Shown here piece by piece: positions 44,187 through 55,520 of a stretch of 64,000 bases of DNA. The translations under genes were made by a program, and so were the position numbers. This DNA comes from Pochonia chlamydosporia 170. Its lineage: Eukaryota; Ascomycota; Sordariomycetes; Hypocreales; Clavicipitaceae. The DNA lies in the NCBI RefSeq assembly GCF_001653235.2, contig NC_035796.1, positions 124,001-188,000 of the forward strand. The letters are read 5' to 3'. Each line of letters opens with the position of its first letter. The stretch's first letter is position 1. The notes under the pieces were generated by a model. That model made no database searches, was not told where the DNA came from, and saw nothing but the letters and a program-made list of their open reading frames with translations.

Positions 44187-46084
44187 ATGTTACATACACC
44201 ACGCCAATAATCGTCTCGGAAGTTATGAAATGATAACACAGACGCTGGCGTGACACCAGGGCCGCGAATTAGTTCATTTCCGCTTTCCTTAATCTATTCT
44301 TCGCTTTTGGAACATGTCACGTTCGTTAAGCCGCTGTGAATAACCGAGTCTTGGGGGATTTGCGCAGAAATGTGATGGATTGATGAAATACAGACTGAGC
44401 GAGTGTCTAGGCTCACCTCTGCATCACCTATATCTCGAGGCCACTTGGCGAATGAGACACGAAACCAAGACAATATGAGTGTAACAAGTGTTGGAATGTG
44501 GATCCAGAATGCTCACAGGAAACTGAGTTTCCATCTATTCCACTTCAAGTAAATAGCCAGCCTTGTCACTTATAGATAGCCCTTGAGCATGTATATGAAG
44601 GGCTCGCTCCTCAGCGCCAACTGCGCCATTCCGAAAGGAGCTGCTAGTAGCTATGTTGGTGTCCGAATCTGCTGACTGGAATAGTCTCGATTTAGCAATC
44701 ACAGCTACGGGGTTTATTTGAAACACGATCAAATTGCACGGGGCGGGGGAGGGTCATCTAGAATATCCCAATATATGTTGAGGAGAGTGCGGATTGAAGA
44801 GTTGTAGAGATCCAAGGGTGAGGATGGTTGCGGATTGGGGTTTTCCCAAAGCAGCTTCAAAATATATCAGCGTCTTGTCAGCCAGAGAGAATCTCCAAAT
44901 ACGGTGACACATCCCTGGCGATATCCGGTCGCGAATGGTATCGGGTATCGAAACGACTGATGTGGGAAACCCGCCATAGATGGTTTCGAACAACGAAGCA
45001 GAGTGCATCGTGTCAAAGTCCTCGTGTATGACTGGATGACTCGTAAAGTCGCGGAACCTCGGACGGTTCTTCGGCCGAACGCTCAACTAAAGGGTCATTT
45101 AACGAGCACAGAAACCTGTCCTGCTCCAGGAATATTGGTCCTTGGCACACAATTTGTCGAGCTCTGGGCAAGGGGGCGGCGCATAAACTTCATGATTAAC
45201 CAATCCACCAGCATATACACCACCTCACCCCATGTATTACCGAATATTGCGCATATGCCGGTCCAAGATGCACTCGAGTCAGGTCAAGGGCGCCTCCATA
45301 GACTGGAAGATGCTCGTTTTGAGAGCATACTAATTAACTTGACGAGGTGCCTTCGTTGAGACCTTCAAATCAGGTGCTGCCTCAAATCAGGGAGGCGCAG
45401 CAGCGAGTTGCGAGAATAATATTTTAGGAAGGCAGATGTTAAAAGAAGCTGGGGAGCTATCAATGGGTTTCATAACACGATGACTCGCACATCAGCGGGC
45501 AAACGCAACTCATCAAGGGGGGACCCTGAACGGAAATCAACAGCACTCCATGACACAACCCTGTCGCGTGTCAGGCCAACCTTAAGTTGGGAGCGTAAGA
45601 AGAATCGAGATGTCCTCGTCACAGCAGCTGCAGAGTGGCCCATTTGGTTTATGAGAACCAACCGGAGAATTTGAAGTGCTGCAGGCTCGCATCTCTCTGA
45701 ATGATGCCTACCCAAGACAGCCGTCGTCTTCGGTGCAGTTACTCCCGATTGGAAATGACTGGAAATTGCGTTACCCTGTTGCCAAGGGGTGGATATGAAA
45801 CGAGAGGTGATCAATACATCTCCAGCTCCCGGATCCGCTTCTCATGACGCCGGGGTCGGGTTTGCGAGCCAAAACATGGCATGGAACGCGACTTCCAAAT
45901 CTGCAAGCAACCTTCTCCAGGTAAAGGAGACTCTATTGGACTGGTATTCATCCATTATAAGTTCAGGAACATGAGTTATCTTGACCCGTTCATCCACATT
46001 TCATCTTAAAACTCTAAACTATTCGCGACATTAATAGCCCATCCAGCTCAGACAAACGGCGCAGCAGCACGAAACTGACAAAAC
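44187..46084. other. Intergenic, no gene seen
   Basis: 1.9 kb without a supported gene. Frames up to 118 codons occur (45003-45359, 45470-45814), but neither carries a motif, signal peptide or splice-consistent extension. Confidence 0.5.
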
Positions 46085-47286
46085 ATGAGCGACCCACGAG
46101 TCGACAGAGCCATTGCCTCAGGCGATGCTCCCGCGGAAATAGCCGACATTCTCAACGACAGCCAAGACACGGCGGCTCTCGTTACCATTATGATATTCAG
46201 TGTCCTAGCGGTGTTCTTCGTCGTATGTCGACTCATTTCCCGCAAGTACATCTTGAAGAGCTATGGAATCGGCCTAGATGATGGACTAGCTCTTGTGTCC
46301 CTGGTAAGCTAATCCAAAATTCCGAGCTGCTCTCCGTGCTCGTACTAACAGAGAGCAAAAAGTTGGTCTTTATTCCCTTCGTGGGACTATGTATAGAACT
46401 TGTCAACATTGGTGCTGGGCGAAGTGAGCTCTTTGTGGCGTATATACTTGATCGCTCTGGCAGGACAAGACTTCAGATTATCGATTCCGTCGCGCACTTA
46501 ATCTACAGCACGGCGCTGGTTCTCTGCCGTATATCGGGACTCGCGTTCTATTATCGGATTTGCTCGTTGCACAAAGAGTTTCTTATTGCTATCAAAGTCA
46601 TCTTTGCGACCCTAATACTCGCATACGTCGCGCAGATGTGTCTCATCATCTTCCATTGTCAACCGGTGACTCTGTTGTGGGCACCGCTCGACGACTACGA
46701 TGTCGAATTCGAAAGCCACGTATGCTTGTGGTGGTTTGAAATATATTCTATAATTTCCAGCATTTCCCTTGTCTGCGACCTTCTTCTATTTGGTATCCCA
46801 GCCGCCATGCTGAAAGCATTGGAACTACCGGGCAAACAAAAACTTCAGTTGGCATGCACTCTCCTCCCAGGTGTATTGTAAGTGCAGTGTGGCGAGAATT
46901 ACCATGCTGGACCGTTTTCTTATTTCATGTTGTAGGGTTATAGGCATCTCTGCCGGTCGAATTGTCTTGGTGTTTCAATATGGTTGTGAGTACAACTGCT
47001 TTATTTCGGAGACACGTTACACTGACTGACTACACTTAAAGTTCAATATTATACGGGTTTCCAGTTTGCGTTCCTCAAGCTGCTTTGCATTGAAGTCGCT
47101 GAGATTAGCGCCACAATCATTGCCCTATCCGTACCTGGAGTCAAGCCAATGGTAGACAAATACATACTGCGAAAGGGCAAAGATTCGGCGTCTTCTGAGT
47201 GTAGTACACCCTCGGAGAACAAATCGAATGAGCGCCGGATGCAAAAGTACACTGCTAGGGAGTTGGAGGACAAGCTGGCAGAGTAG
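46085..47286 (+). CDS. Fungal rhodopsin-domain (PTH11-like) 7TM protein
   Basis: A 342-residue integral membrane protein of the fungal rhodopsin-domain family found in many plant- and insect-associated ascomycetes. Exons are 46085-46303, 46363-46877, 46936-46985 and 47042-47286, all in phase. The first span is LVTIMIFSVLAVFFVVCRL, followed by RKYILKSYGIGLDDGL, the R-x5-DD-type motif after span 1. Later come FYYRIC, a C-x-P-type loop FHCQPVTLLWAPLDDYD and spans ending in LPGVLVIGISAGRIV. The C-terminal tail is short and charged (KDSASSECSTPSENKS). No CFEM domain. A receptor or scaffold role is inferred. Confidence 0.88.
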
Positions 47287-48020
47287 GGATACGGCTGAAC
47301 AGGTGGTCGGGACAACGTGGACTCAAACCTTGGACCTGCATGACAATATACAAACAGTTTGTGATTGGTTGGGCATTGCAAAATGGACTGCCGCTTTTGG
47401 AATCTTCAATGCTGTATTGTGGCACTGCATATCATATATTCATATAGTTCATGATGAACAGGTCGCTGTTGAATATCGGATCTGGCGGGCATGCTCAGCC
47501 GGACAAGCCCAGAGTAACACCTGGATACCAGTTTCATCAAGCCACAGAGACAGCTCGGAGCCAAGAGATAGGATTCTTGCTGATTAATTACTGAACTTTG
47601 CGAAGAGAAGCCTGGCTGCGAGGGATGCCTGCACAGACGCAAAACCAGCCCAGTTCACTGGTTACACAACGAAGGTGGCAATGACAACGTCAGCACATCT
47701 TCAATGAACAGGTGTTGTAAAGATCACCGTTTCAGTGCCAATTGTGCCACTAAACAACAGGGTTCATTGAACTGCTGGCTGGACAAAGAGCTTCTGGTGA
47801 CCAAACTCTATAGAACTTTCATTGGGACAAGTGTTAGTCCGTGAAGGGGCCGCAGGTGATGAACAATTCAAATGAAAGTCAGAAACGGTTAACTCCCCAA
47901 CTACTAAAGGAGCTCGCTTCCAGGGCCGCCTCATGATTCTGGGTGCATCAGTCGTCAGGCAAGTCCCCCAGGTAAAAGACACACTTTGTGTATTCACCTT
48001 CACCATACCACCTGCCAATC
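47287..48020. other. Intergenic, no gene seen
   Basis: 3' flank of the 7TM gene and upstream region of the hypothetical gene at 48021. No supported frame. Confidence 0.5.
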
Positions 48021-48546
48021 ATGTCTGGATCATTTGTTGTAAGTCATTGTAACCATGAAAGATGGAATATTCACTATTATGACAGGTACCTGGACTAATG
48101 GTCAGGTAGTCCTGGGAAGTTAGCTACGATGTCTTCCTTCCATCCACAAAGGACAAGAAGGCCGAATACAACGAGGCGCAAATCAACGCCTACCTCAAAA
48201 TTTCGAAAGATTTCGCGATAAATACATCGAAAATCAGCTATGCCACGACAAGTATAACAAAGAAGAGCAGGTAGAGTTCTACGCTGAGAAACTTCCGAAG
48301 CCAAATTCGTTCGATGAGCCGTCCGGTGAGCCGTCGCCCAATTATAGAATGAAAATCTACTTTTGCTCTGCCAAAGTCGCGGAGCATATTTATAATACCA
48401 TTGCTTGGTCTGACCATAATAAGGCGATACGACAGGTGGCACCGTCTAGTCAAGGTACCGCAGAATTGATCACGCTTCGGGCTCAACAGTGGTATACGGA
48501 CGATGATGCTCCCCTGTATGGGGAACTTTCACACTTCCGTACTTGA
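48021..48546 (+). pseudogene. Hypothetical gene, apparently frameshifted
   Basis: A short first exon (48021-48038, MSGSFV) ends in a canonical GTAAGT. A 71-nt intron with a CTAAT branch word and TAG acceptor leads to SWEVSYDVFLPSTKDKKAEY...AYLKIS. At about 48205 the protein-like sequence moves to another frame, RFRDKYIENQLCHDKYNKEE...KIYFCSAKVAEHIYNT, ending at TGA 48546. No splice signal lies at the switch, so one base has been gained or two lost, or the coding reading ends early. Family unknown; charged, no signal peptide. Confidence 0.4.
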
Positions 48547-48844
48547 TTTGTTCAGATTTGATTGACGTTTGTCTATGGTTACTACGACAGGCTAGTCAGG
48601 CTAAAGATGAGCACCTACCAAATTGCGATTGTTCGCAACGGTGCGGTAGTTGTACTAAACCCAGTTCATGTACGAATGGGTCAAGTGGTATCATATTTGT
48701 GGCTTGTCTAGATATAATAGAAATTGTAGCTGTTGAGATGACGCTCCATGTTTAGCACTCTACTATTCCGTCGAACTGGTGAACTCGCATCTCTTAACAC
48801 ATGCGTTAGTCCTTGTGGTTAGATTTTGATGATAAATCAGCCTT

Positions 48845-48968
48845 GTGTCGCTGAATATGAACTACATGTCGTCAAGATACCGCCCAATGATGAACAATAC
48901 AAAAGGGTGTCGCCGAATATGAACTACATGTCGTCAAGAGGCTGCGTAAGATTGAACAATGCAAACAG
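48845..48968. repeat. 62-bp imperfect tandem duplication
   Basis: Two copies starting GTGTCGCTGAATATG (48845) and GTGTCGCCGAATATG (48907) share the following CATGTCGTCAAGA and then diverge, with a shared GAACAAT word near the ends. As 62 is not a multiple of three, the two copies of VAEYELHVVK lie in different frames. Confidence 0.75.
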
Positions 48969-49296
48969 ACACCTGAGGCGGCCAGCTCTCCGGCTATTAA
49001 AGAAGCAGCCGTCCCGGACTACCTAAGCGTTGACCAACCAGTCAGCCAACTTTTCTTCGCCACGCCAAAGACAGGTAGCTTTATTGCCCAGCAACGTACT
49101 CTCTATTCATTGTCAACGTCATGTCCACGACATCCCCAGTAAGTTCCCATGGCAATTCCAAACGAGACGTGTTCTGCACCAGAGAGACACATTGTTTGTG
49201 CTAACTACCCAACAGCTCGGGGCGCTCGTATTCCTGGCCTGGCCGGTTAAAAAGGAATACACGAAGAAAGGACGAGCTGCCATTAAGCGGCTTGAT

Positions 49297-49779
49297 ATGA
49301 CGAACACTGAGAATATTATAAGATATTTGCGAACGGAATACGAATCCGACCCGAATGGCAAGGACGGCCAGTTTGATGAGGAATCGGACATGACAGACGA
49401 GTCGGATGAGGAATCGGACGTGACGGACGACTCTGATGAGGAATCGGACGTGATTGATGAGTCTATCGAGGATCAAGATGCGATGTATGAGTCCAGCGAG
49501 TATCAGGACGCGGTGAAAAAGTCCGGAGAGAAACATGATGCGACGAATGAGTCTCGCATGCGGGTGATTGCGAAGATTCATATACACAAGTACCCGGATT
49601 CTACATCCCCAAGAGAGATGCGGGTTGAGTGTCGTTCTCAAAGGTTCCCGGTATTCGCAATGCCTCGCATCGCTGAGTGGGATGATGCGGGTGTCAAAAT
49701 AAAGCAAGTGGAGAGGTGTCAATGCAAAAGGAAGGCGATCAAGCTTCCTGTTGATAATAAACCTAAATCCACTGGTTGA
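49297..49779 (+). CDS. Hypothetical protein with acidic decapeptide repeat
   Basis: At least 160 residues from ATG 49297; the frame is open back to 49030 but has no ATG there. It includes six copies of a 10-residue acidic unit of the type DEESDVTDDS, then a basic tail ending CQCKRKAIKLPVDN. Just upstream, a different frame (about 48909-49140) reads convincingly as coding (VAEYELHVVKRLRKIEQCKQ...) and ends at a GTAAGT. A CCAACAG acceptor at about 49216 would join the two, but not in phase, so this may be a decayed or mis-modelled two-exon gene. Family not recognised. Confidence 0.35.
   Translation: MTNTENIIRYLRTEYESDPNGKDGQFDEESDMTDESDEESDVTDDSDEESDVIDESIEDQDAMYESSEYQDAVKKSGEKHDATNESRMRVIAKIHIHKYPDSTSPREMRVECRSQRFPVFAMPRIAEWDDAGVKIKQVERCQCKRKAIKLPVDNKPKSTG
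49375..49554 (+). repeat. 30-bp minisatellite, six units
   Basis: Six head-to-tail 30-bp units start at 49375, 49405, 49435, 49465, 49495 and 49525. The first three are nearly identical (GATGAGGAATCGGACRTGA...) and the last three are more diverged. The period keeps the reading frame and encodes an acidic 10-residue repeat. Confidence 0.9.
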
Positions 49780-50662
49780 ATGGTCAGCGTTGGGAGCTGT
49801 CACACCTATTCCAAGATCAGTCGGTCAAGTTGTTGTGTGATCTGGGCAGGCTGAATCCAAGGGTTCAACGATAAGACTATTCAGTTGAGCAAACGAACAG
49901 TGGTAATCGCTAGCAAGATGTGCGCTGTTGTTTTCAATCGGACTAATGTACAAATTAATCAAGGAATGGAATATTATTGTTTTCTCTGAGAAGAGTCAAT
50001 CAGATTGTGCAAACGACACTCCTAATTGGGTCGATCAGGTTATCTTCTAAGATGACGAATACGCTACCGTCAACAAATACGTTGCATCCCATTGTCAAGT
50101 TTGAGTCCAAACCAGCACTTTCTGACCGACTTTAAAGTGAAATGCTGCGAACCGCTGTTTGTTCTCTGCAGTGGACGAATCGGACGAATTTCTCAATGCC
50201 AGATGTAGAGAATACAGGGCTGCTTACATCGAACCTTCTTAGTTCGAGCTCAATTACACACGTTATTTCTTTCAAGTATCCACAAGATCACGGACAATGA
50301 TCAAGTACATGTCCTAGTACGATTCAGTCTCGACGATAGTAGTAATACAAGTGGTATGGACTTTCTCCTTCTTTGTCTTTCACTCAAGATTGTCAAGATG
50401 TCTGGCTTAGTAGGTTCAATTTCAAGATGGCACTTTCCCTAATAGGGCTTAGCCAAGTTCCCCGGATTTTTATCTGGATCACCTTTCCGGAGGGCGCATT
50501 TCATACACATTGGATCAGCATAATGCCCACTCGACATCGGGTTGCAGCTTAGAAATCATTTGCAAACCCCTCAATAACACCGTCTCTACACTGATCCCTA
50601 ATCTTTGCACCATAGTCAAATACATCAAATCCATTTGATAATACAATCCCTAACTCAACACC
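49780..50662. other. Intergenic, no gene seen
   Basis: Promoter region of the DUF1989 gene; its last 60 bases are CA-rich and pyrimidine-rich leader sequence ahead of the start codon. No gene. Confidence 0.55.
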
Positions 50663-51292
50663 ATGCCCACTATCCCAGCCCGCTCATTTGCCTCTGCCCG
50701 GCTTGCAGCCGGACAAGCCATCAAAGTCACCAACACAAGCGGCAGCCAAGTCATCGACACATGGGCATTTTCCATCCCTTTCCAAGGCAACTTCCCCGTT
50801 TACATGTCCATGGTTCATACACGGTCAACTCCTCATGAACTACTTCCCCCGAATCAGGAGTCGTTTCTCGACAACCGACGAAAACCTATCCTCACAATGA
50901 CGCAGGACACGTCTCCAGGAGTGCACGATGTCCTGTTTGCTGCTTGTTCACCAGAGCGTTACGTTCAACTTGGCGCATCAGCGGATCATGATAATTGCGC
51001 CAATAATCTGTATAATGCAGTTAAGTCGTATGGTGATTCTGCATTCAACAAGGTCGTTGAGTTTCTTGAGTATGGATGGACACCCGACCCGCTGAACTTG
51101 TTTATGAATGTCATTGTGAAGGGGAATAAGTTGCAAAACTTAGAGCCACAGAGCAAGCCTGGGGACTATGTCGTTCTACAAGCGGAACAGGAGTGTGTTG
51201 TGTTCATGAGTGCGTGTCCGATGGATGTTACTGCTTGTAACGGTGGGAAGCCAACAAGTGCTGAATTTGAAGTGCTGGACAGGGCGTCGTGA
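50663..51292 (+). CDS. DUF1989 (urea carboxylase-associated) family protein
   Basis: A 209-residue single-exon protein of the DUF1989 family, bacterial members of which are encoded beside urea carboxylase or amidolyase genes. Visible family stretches are the GQAIKVTNTSGSQVIDTWAF N-terminal strand pair, SPGVHDVLFAACSPERYVQLG and HDNCANNLYNAVKSYG. PDPLNLFMNV and SKPGDYVVLQAEQECVVFMS follow, with conserved cysteines (DNCANN and the closing ACPMDVTACN). Length is complete for the family. ATG 50663 is in good context (ACCATGCC). Cytosolic. A metabolic role linked to urea or amines is only suggested by the bacterial context. Confidence 0.9.
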   Translation: MPTIPARSFASARLAAGQAIKVTNTSGSQVIDTWAFSIPFQGNFPVYMSMVHTRSTPHELLPPNQESFLDNRRKPILTMTQDTSPGVHDVLFAACSPERYVQLGASADHDNCANNLYNAVKSYGDSAFNKVVEFLEYGWTPDPLNLFMNVIVKGNKLQNLEPQSKPGDYVVLQAEQECVVFMSACPMDVTACNGGKPTSAEFEVLDRAS

Positions 51293-51594
51293 TCTTTCAG
51301 CCTCTACGAAGATAAATGCCCCGTTATGCACGACTTCTATTGGATAAGCCTAGTTCCATCGCCTAGAATGATGCAGAACAAGGTGTCCCCGTCAGCTGTT
51401 TGGAAACATCCGTGAAGGCGGCTCGGGTGCCTTCGGTGAAAAGAGTAGGGAACTCGATGCGGTTGCGCCTCCAGAGCGCCTTAAATACATATTAATTCTC
51501 AATACTATCAGCAGTATCTGTATACATATGCACAATGTTACGTACAATAACGGAGTGTGAACCGCAACTACCGAAACGAACATCACAACAAACA
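51293..51594. other. Intergenic, converging genes
   Basis: 3' flanks of the DUF1989 and GH16 genes; nothing else seen. Confidence 0.6.
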
Positions 51595-52722
51595 TCACCA
51601 TAATATCCCAACCACCAAAGCAAATGTCAGCAACACCATAGGTGTCAACTGTAAACCTTCTCTTGGGCCAGAACACACCCCCGAGCCCGTAAAGTACTGT
51701 CCGCCCGTACTCGCGTTACCCGCCGTCCCATTTGGTATGACACAAACCGGGGTGTTACTCTTCCGACATCCCTCGTCCCAGTTAGAACTGCCCTCTCCAT
51801 CTGACGAGTTAAAGAAGGCCTTCACGTAGCTGACGGTTAGTATACTGTCCTCCTTAGGCGGACCACCAGACCACTTCGGATCGCCATTGCTCCAGTGTCG
51901 TAACATGAGACGGCCTGCGGCTGACGGCATATCTTGACCCGCCATTTCCGCAAGCAGCACGCTGTCTGCGTAAAACAGAACCCGACCAGGCATGTAATCG
52001 AATCTATATTCATGGAAGCCCTTGGTAGGATCGAAATCCAGATTCACTCGCTTAAACGTATCGGTTTTCTTGGCGTCATAGCCCTGCTCCATCGACTTTT
52101 TCGAATGGATCACCAGATTCACGGGAAAGACCTTCTCATCCGCATTATACTCCCGAGAAAGAAATTCAAAGTCTATCTCTTGAGTGTCGTTGAAATACTA
52201 AACAAATTTGTCAGATATCATTCTCCAAGTCAGTCATCGCGCCATGTGTCTCGCTAATCTCACCCAGAAGAATGCCGCGCAGGTCCCATTCATGGCCGGA
52301 AATTTCATCCCGGCACGGTAGGAGCCCCATTTGAAGCCGCTATTCACAGCAGCAACCTCAGCAACCGGTATCGCGTCACCTTTCAGTTGACTGGTGACGC
52401 GAAGCGCAAGCCCTTTGTCGTTGGCTGGGCAAAAATCCCTCGCATCACCGCCGCTGTTGGAGCACGACGCGACATTGTCTGTGGTGAAGGCCATGCCATA
52501 TTTGCCCCGAGCGGCTTGCGCTGTCATATCAAACTGCTGGGGCCGCCATTGCTTGTTTTTCGATATCTCCTTACTGTTGACGAAGTCACTCTCAAAGGCG
52601 TTGGTGAAGGGCTGCGACTTGGTTCCGTTCCAAAGGTCATTCGCGACATAGCCACACTCGCAGAGACCAGCCACGATCCTAGGTAGAATAAGAAGACAAT
52701 GCCCAAGTAGGAGGATCTGCAT
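51595..52722 (-). CDS. GH16 beta-glucanase/transglycosylase, GPI-type
   Basis: A 353-residue cell-wall enzyme of glycoside hydrolase family 16. Exons are 52264-52722 and 51595-52197, joined in phase by a GTGAGA...TTTAG intron. The signal peptide MQILLLGHCLLILPRIVA is followed by a Cys-rich start GLCECGYV. The catalytic motif E-x-D-x-E straddles the region just after the splice, TQEIDFEFLSREYN, giving nucleophile and acid/base Glu. Later, FHEYRFDYMPGRVLFYADS is the usual GH16 strand with WT-like core. The C-terminus is Ser/Gly-rich and then hydrophobic (LTPMVLLTFALVVGILW), fitting a GPI anchor. Acts on wall beta-glucan, probably remodelling. Confidence 0.92.
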
Positions 52723-55202
52723 CTTGAGTGTAGAGCGCAAAGATCTTGCAGCTGCGTGGAATTGGTTTGAGACGTATAAAGAGCGGTGTACCTGGATGAA
52801 TCAACGTTGCAGCTTGCGCCACAGGTTCATGTCCGCGCAGAGGAAAGGAGAAGATGTATGACTCCATGTTGCATGCATGGCATATGCGTTGTACACCGTG
52901 CACGATACAGGTGGACATATATGTGACACACGTATGTAATTTGCTGGCACCTGAAATGGGGTCGATTCAGCCAATCGTTCAAATAATTCAAGTTTCACAT
53001 TGAGAAATGAGGTCGTAAAGGTCACAAAACTCGGCTCCCTATGCTTAGTACAACGATGCAAAAATTTCGAGCACTTTGAAGCCCACGTACTCTTGATTCA
53101 TGGAGCTTTCATTGTCTACGAGCGCACGCCCATCTCGAGAGAGGAGCTTATATGAATGTACGGTGTATAACTATATACGGCTGACCAACTGCTGCACCCA
53201 AAAGACTGTTCTCGGCTTCATTCTAGAGGGAAATGAATCGCCGACAGCGCTTGAAGCTATGTCTCATTGCACAGCATGTTACTATAGCGATATGCACGAA
53301 GAATACACAATGCCAGTCTCACAAGTATGACCGACCAAAGATGTAAGCTTTGTCCAGTAAATATTAGCCTTATTAACCTCCTGTTACATCAGATTGTAGT
53401 ACCAGGGAAATACCAACATCCCGCACCCGCCGTTATTCATTTAAAATGACAGTGTAAGAGTCAATTTGCCTATATTGCCTTGTGCTTGTAGGATCTAATG
53501 TCTGGAGGTCGAGAAGGTACATGGATCCGCCTGGATTGGTTTTGATGGTGTTCAACCCCCTTACTAGACTTGAGCGTGCATAGAGTCCAGCGATAGTCTA
53601 CTCTGAAAAATTAGCAAAAGCTAGCAGTCTGAAATTGTGTGTGATGCAATGTTGCCGGTTAATGCTATAGGTCCTTGATTTCATCCTTTATCTTCGTCTT
53701 GCGTATCCCACAAATCCGTGTTGCCTCAGTCCAAGCAGTCATGTCAGCACCTGGGCCGCAAGATGCCAGCCAACTTCGGGGCGCAAGGACATGACGCATC
53801 TCTCATCACAGGCTATGGTATGAAAATGGGTGCATGAAGATAAATTGCAAATTCTGACTTAGGGCCAGACCCTGTAATCTCACGCCCGTGGTAACGCTGA
53901 TGGAGAGAAAAGAGGAGGAAGACATGAGAGAAGGGTAGGATTGTAAATTTTGATGGAATAGCTATCAAGGTTAATTGCACGTGATATAAAAGTCTTCTTT
54001 AGATATAGTTGGAGAGCTTATTATGATAGCTTTGTGCTAGTGATCTGTAGCTGCAACCACCGACCTTGTTTTGTATTAGTCGAGACCTTGAGAGCACTTG
54101 TCGCATCGGGATGCATGTTAAAGTTTTCGTTACACTTTTGATAACTACCGCCGCCAACAATATAGCTGAATTCATAGAGACCTCGCATCATGTAGCAGCA
54201 TATACAGTAGGGATCGTAAGTATTTAACCTAGAAAAGGTATCACATATCGTAGGGCATACTACAATATGTCACGACGTGTTGGTGTAGGCTTGGATATGG
54301 GCAAATACATTTTACCACAGACTGTATGTTATAGTATAGATAATGAATATCTTGTTCTTACAACCTTCTAAAGTTATTCCCCCAGTATCCTACGGGATAC
54401 GTTATTAGCTAACCGACAATATGTTACCCAATTCAACGTGAAGCCTGTTACAGCTATCCTACTTACCTAGTTCGTGCAGGCCTCTCAAAGCTTCAAACCT
54501 CAAGGCTTCCTTCCTTCAAAGAGCGCGCCCATCGCTTGAAGAAGCATTCCCTCGACGAAGTAGTTTTCCAGTCCAATAGTCAAGATCCTCCTGGGTTATT
54601 TCCTCTTAGTTGCCTGGTTTGTTTTACTTTCTGTGTTGCCTACTACAAACTACTTAAAGATCAACCTGGTTCCTGCATGTCGTTTCTGGTACAACTGTCT
54701 GCAACTAGCGTTAAGATGATGCATGGGTTAAACTGTATCCAAGTACATAGACTCCTTCTTGTAAGTTTTCTTGAAAGCCTAGATGGACTTGATTGCAAAA
54801 CTCTAGATCCGGAAGTCTCGCTAAGTGAGGTAGCTTCAGTGTTGACAGTTTTGCACACATTTACGTGTAGCCAAAGTCAATGCTGTGACTTGTTCGATGG
54901 CATTACGAGGCAAAAACGTCGATACATCGAATTACATCAATTTAAATCCTTCTTCGAGAAAAACGGCTCCCCAACAGCTAGTTAGATGCAACCACATATA
55001 TGTGATGATGTATCCGTCCTTGCCCATCATAATCCGGCACTTGAGGATTCCAAACCAAAATCCCAAGAGACTTCCAACACTCGACAAATTCTACAAGAGC
55101 AGACCTTCTACTATCTTTCAACCCATTATCCACAAACACCACCAAATAAACCAGAACATAGCATCACCATCTACCATCTAGCCACCTCATGAAAGCATCA
55201 CC
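52723..55202. other. Gene-poor interval
   Basis: 2.5 kb upstream of the GH16 gene. A 149-codon frame at 54536-54985 begins at TTG with no ATG and has no motif. AT-rich stretches near 53.9-54.4 kb. No gene supported. Confidence 0.5.
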
Positions 55203-55436
55203 ATGTCAAACACCAACCACCCTACACCAAGTCAAATCCCAGCAAAACACCAAACCGGCCACGCCGGCACGACCCACAAAACAAGAAAATCTTCACGGCC
55301 GCTCGCCCCGTGCTCCACTGGCGGAAACATGCCTCAACCAGACAAAGTCGACTACCGCGTGCGTCCGGCACACTCAATATTCCATGTCCATTTCCGTCAG
55401 GGGTCAAAACCTACGGGAAGACACGCAGTGGCGTGA
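55203..55436 (+). CDS. Possible small protein with in-frame TGA extension
   Basis: ATG 55203 is in good context (CATCACCATGTC) after a CA-rich leader. The frame gives a 77-residue basic, Thr/Pro-rich protein ending HFRQGSKPTGRHAVA at TGA 55434-55436. The same frame then stays open for 27 more codons (CGSQWRVFPDEVAFADGC...), to TAA 55518-55520. It reads smoothly across the stop, as if a CGA had become TGA. Family unknown; it may not be a gene. Confidence 0.25.
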   Translation: MSNTNHPTPSQIPAKHQTGHAGTTHKTRKSSRPLAPCSTGGNMPQPDKVDYRVRPAHSIFHVHFRQGSKPTGRHAVA

Positions 55437-55520
55437 TGCGGCTCCCAGTGGCGCGTGTTTCCAGATGAAGTGGCCTTTGCCGACGGATGTTTGCAAGGAA
55501 TTATAGAAAATTGCAATTAA

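Noticed and set aside
49201..49803. A 200-codon minus-strand frame over the minisatellite
   Set aside because: It is the antisense reading of the acidic repeat.
54536..54985. A 149-codon plus-strand frame
   Set aside because: Starts at TTG with no in-frame ATG near its beginning, has no motif, and the codon pattern is unconvincing.
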